Shown: one piece after another, positions 5,378 to 5,588 of the stretch | How the letters are laid out: each line of letters begins with the position of its first letter | How positions within the stretch are numbered: the first letter of the stretch is position 1 | DNA from: Oribacterium parvum | GTDB taxonomy: Bacteria > Bacillota > Clostridia > Lachnospirales > Lachnospiraceae | Length of the DNA stretch: 5,588 bases | Direction: 5' to 3' | NCBI GenBank assembly: GCA_938022235.1 | Contig: CALIEL010000030.1 | Coordinates: forward strand, 1 to 5,588 | The notes under the pieces: model-generated | Database searches by the model: none | The model's input: only the letters and a program-made list of their open reading frames with translations | Told to the model about the DNA's origin: nothing | Position numbers and translations under genes: made by a program

Positions 5378-5575
5378 ACAGACTTGGCTGGGGCGTTCGA
5401 GTCCACACAATTTGAACCTACAAATATGACATACGGGATTCCGATATTTGCGATTAGGATAGCAAGCCTTCCGTCCTGCGGTTAAGGATCCTTGAGAAAT
5501 CCGTGAGGTAACCCACCTGGCTTTATGCTAGGAGTCAAACGTGTGGTACGGCGCTTTGGTGAGTCTGATTTTTTG
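5378..5575 (+). ncRNA. Structured non-coding RNA, family not assigned
   Basis: About 195 nt with its own strong promoter and no plausible reading frame. Pairings read by eye are as follows. The closing helix CAGACT (5379-5384)/AGTCTG (5562-5567) is followed by six T residues, acting as a terminator. A long helix pairs 5401-5408 with 5541-5549 and continues TTTGA (5411-5415)/TCAAA (5535-5539). The hairpin CAAATAT/ATATTTG (5421-5427/5444-5450) is capped by CGG-GATT-CCG. A helix joins 5460-5468 to 5519-5530 (TAGCAAGCC with GGCT and TGCTA). Within it lie small hairpins CCG/CGG (5471-5481), GGAT/ATCC (5486-5502) and GTG-A-GG-TAA-CC-CAC (5503-5516). This gives a branched fold with a three-way junction. 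Abundant RNAs of this size in Firmicutes include 6S RNA and the raiA-motif RNA. The branching fits the single-bubble rod of 6S poorly, and I cannot confirm raiA from memory. A riboswitch leader is possible, since the downstream gene is outside the window. Confidence 0.8.
5561..5575 (+). terminator. Terminator at the 3' end of the structured RNA
   Basis: AGTCTG (5562-5567), which pairs with the RNA's own 5' end, is followed after one A by TTTTTT (5569-5574). No other strong local hairpin precedes the T run, so termination would use the long-range closing helix. Assignment depends on the RNA fold being right. Confidence 0.55.
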
Positions 5576-5588
5576 TATTTAGGCTAAG

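Noticed and set aside
5541..5554. Resemblance of GTGTGGTACGGCGC to the T-box sequence (TGGTACCGCG)
   Set aside because: The key ACC is changed to ACG, the GTGTGG is used in a helix with CCACAC at 5403-5408, and no local antiterminator/terminator pair follows.

Overview
The window looks like a chromosomal segment from a Firmicute, most likely a clostridium of the Lachnospiraceae type. The signs are moderately low GC, strong AGGAGG-like ribosome binding sites, one probable TTG start, tRNA genes without an encoded CCA end, and protein sequences closest to clostridial versions of these families. The genus cannot be fixed from sequence alone.

Layout: (1) Positions 7-359 hold four tRNA genes, His(GTG), Gln(TTG), Lys(TTT) and Leu(TAG), closed by a strong intrinsic terminator (388-420). 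(2) A cytidine deaminase gene (cdd, 502-960) follows. (3) A roughly 200 bp gap carries a good sigma-A-like promoter and four perfect copies of a 15-bp repeat. (4) Next comes a same-strand run of deoD (purine nucleoside phosphorylase), udp (uridine phosphorylase), deoB (phosphopentomutase), tadA (tRNA adenosine deaminase) and thiN (thiamine pyrophosphokinase). deoD and udp are separated by a second tandem array, five 25-bp units that begin at the deoD stop codon. (5) After thiN, a near-consensus promoter (TTGCAA-17-TATAAT) reads into a roughly 195-nt stretch. Its two ends pair and are followed by a T run: a free-standing structured RNA with no reading frame.

The core of the operon is nucleoside salvage. 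Cdd turns cytidine into uridine. Udp and DeoD release the bases and leave (deoxy)ribose-1-phosphate. DeoB converts that to the 5-phosphate for the pentose phosphate pathway or deoxyribose-phosphate aldolase (no deoC is present here). TadA and ThiN are housekeeping genes that appear attached to this operon.

The most interesting parts are non-coding: the unassigned structured RNA at the right end, and the locally duplicated repeats. Two of these repeats (after deoD and at the end of thiN) span the gene's own stop codon. Several enzyme details also deserve a look: a roughly 19-residue insertion in TadA, Gly in place of Ala in the zinc motifs of both deaminases, and Lys in place of Arg in the predicted uracil-binding loop of Udp.
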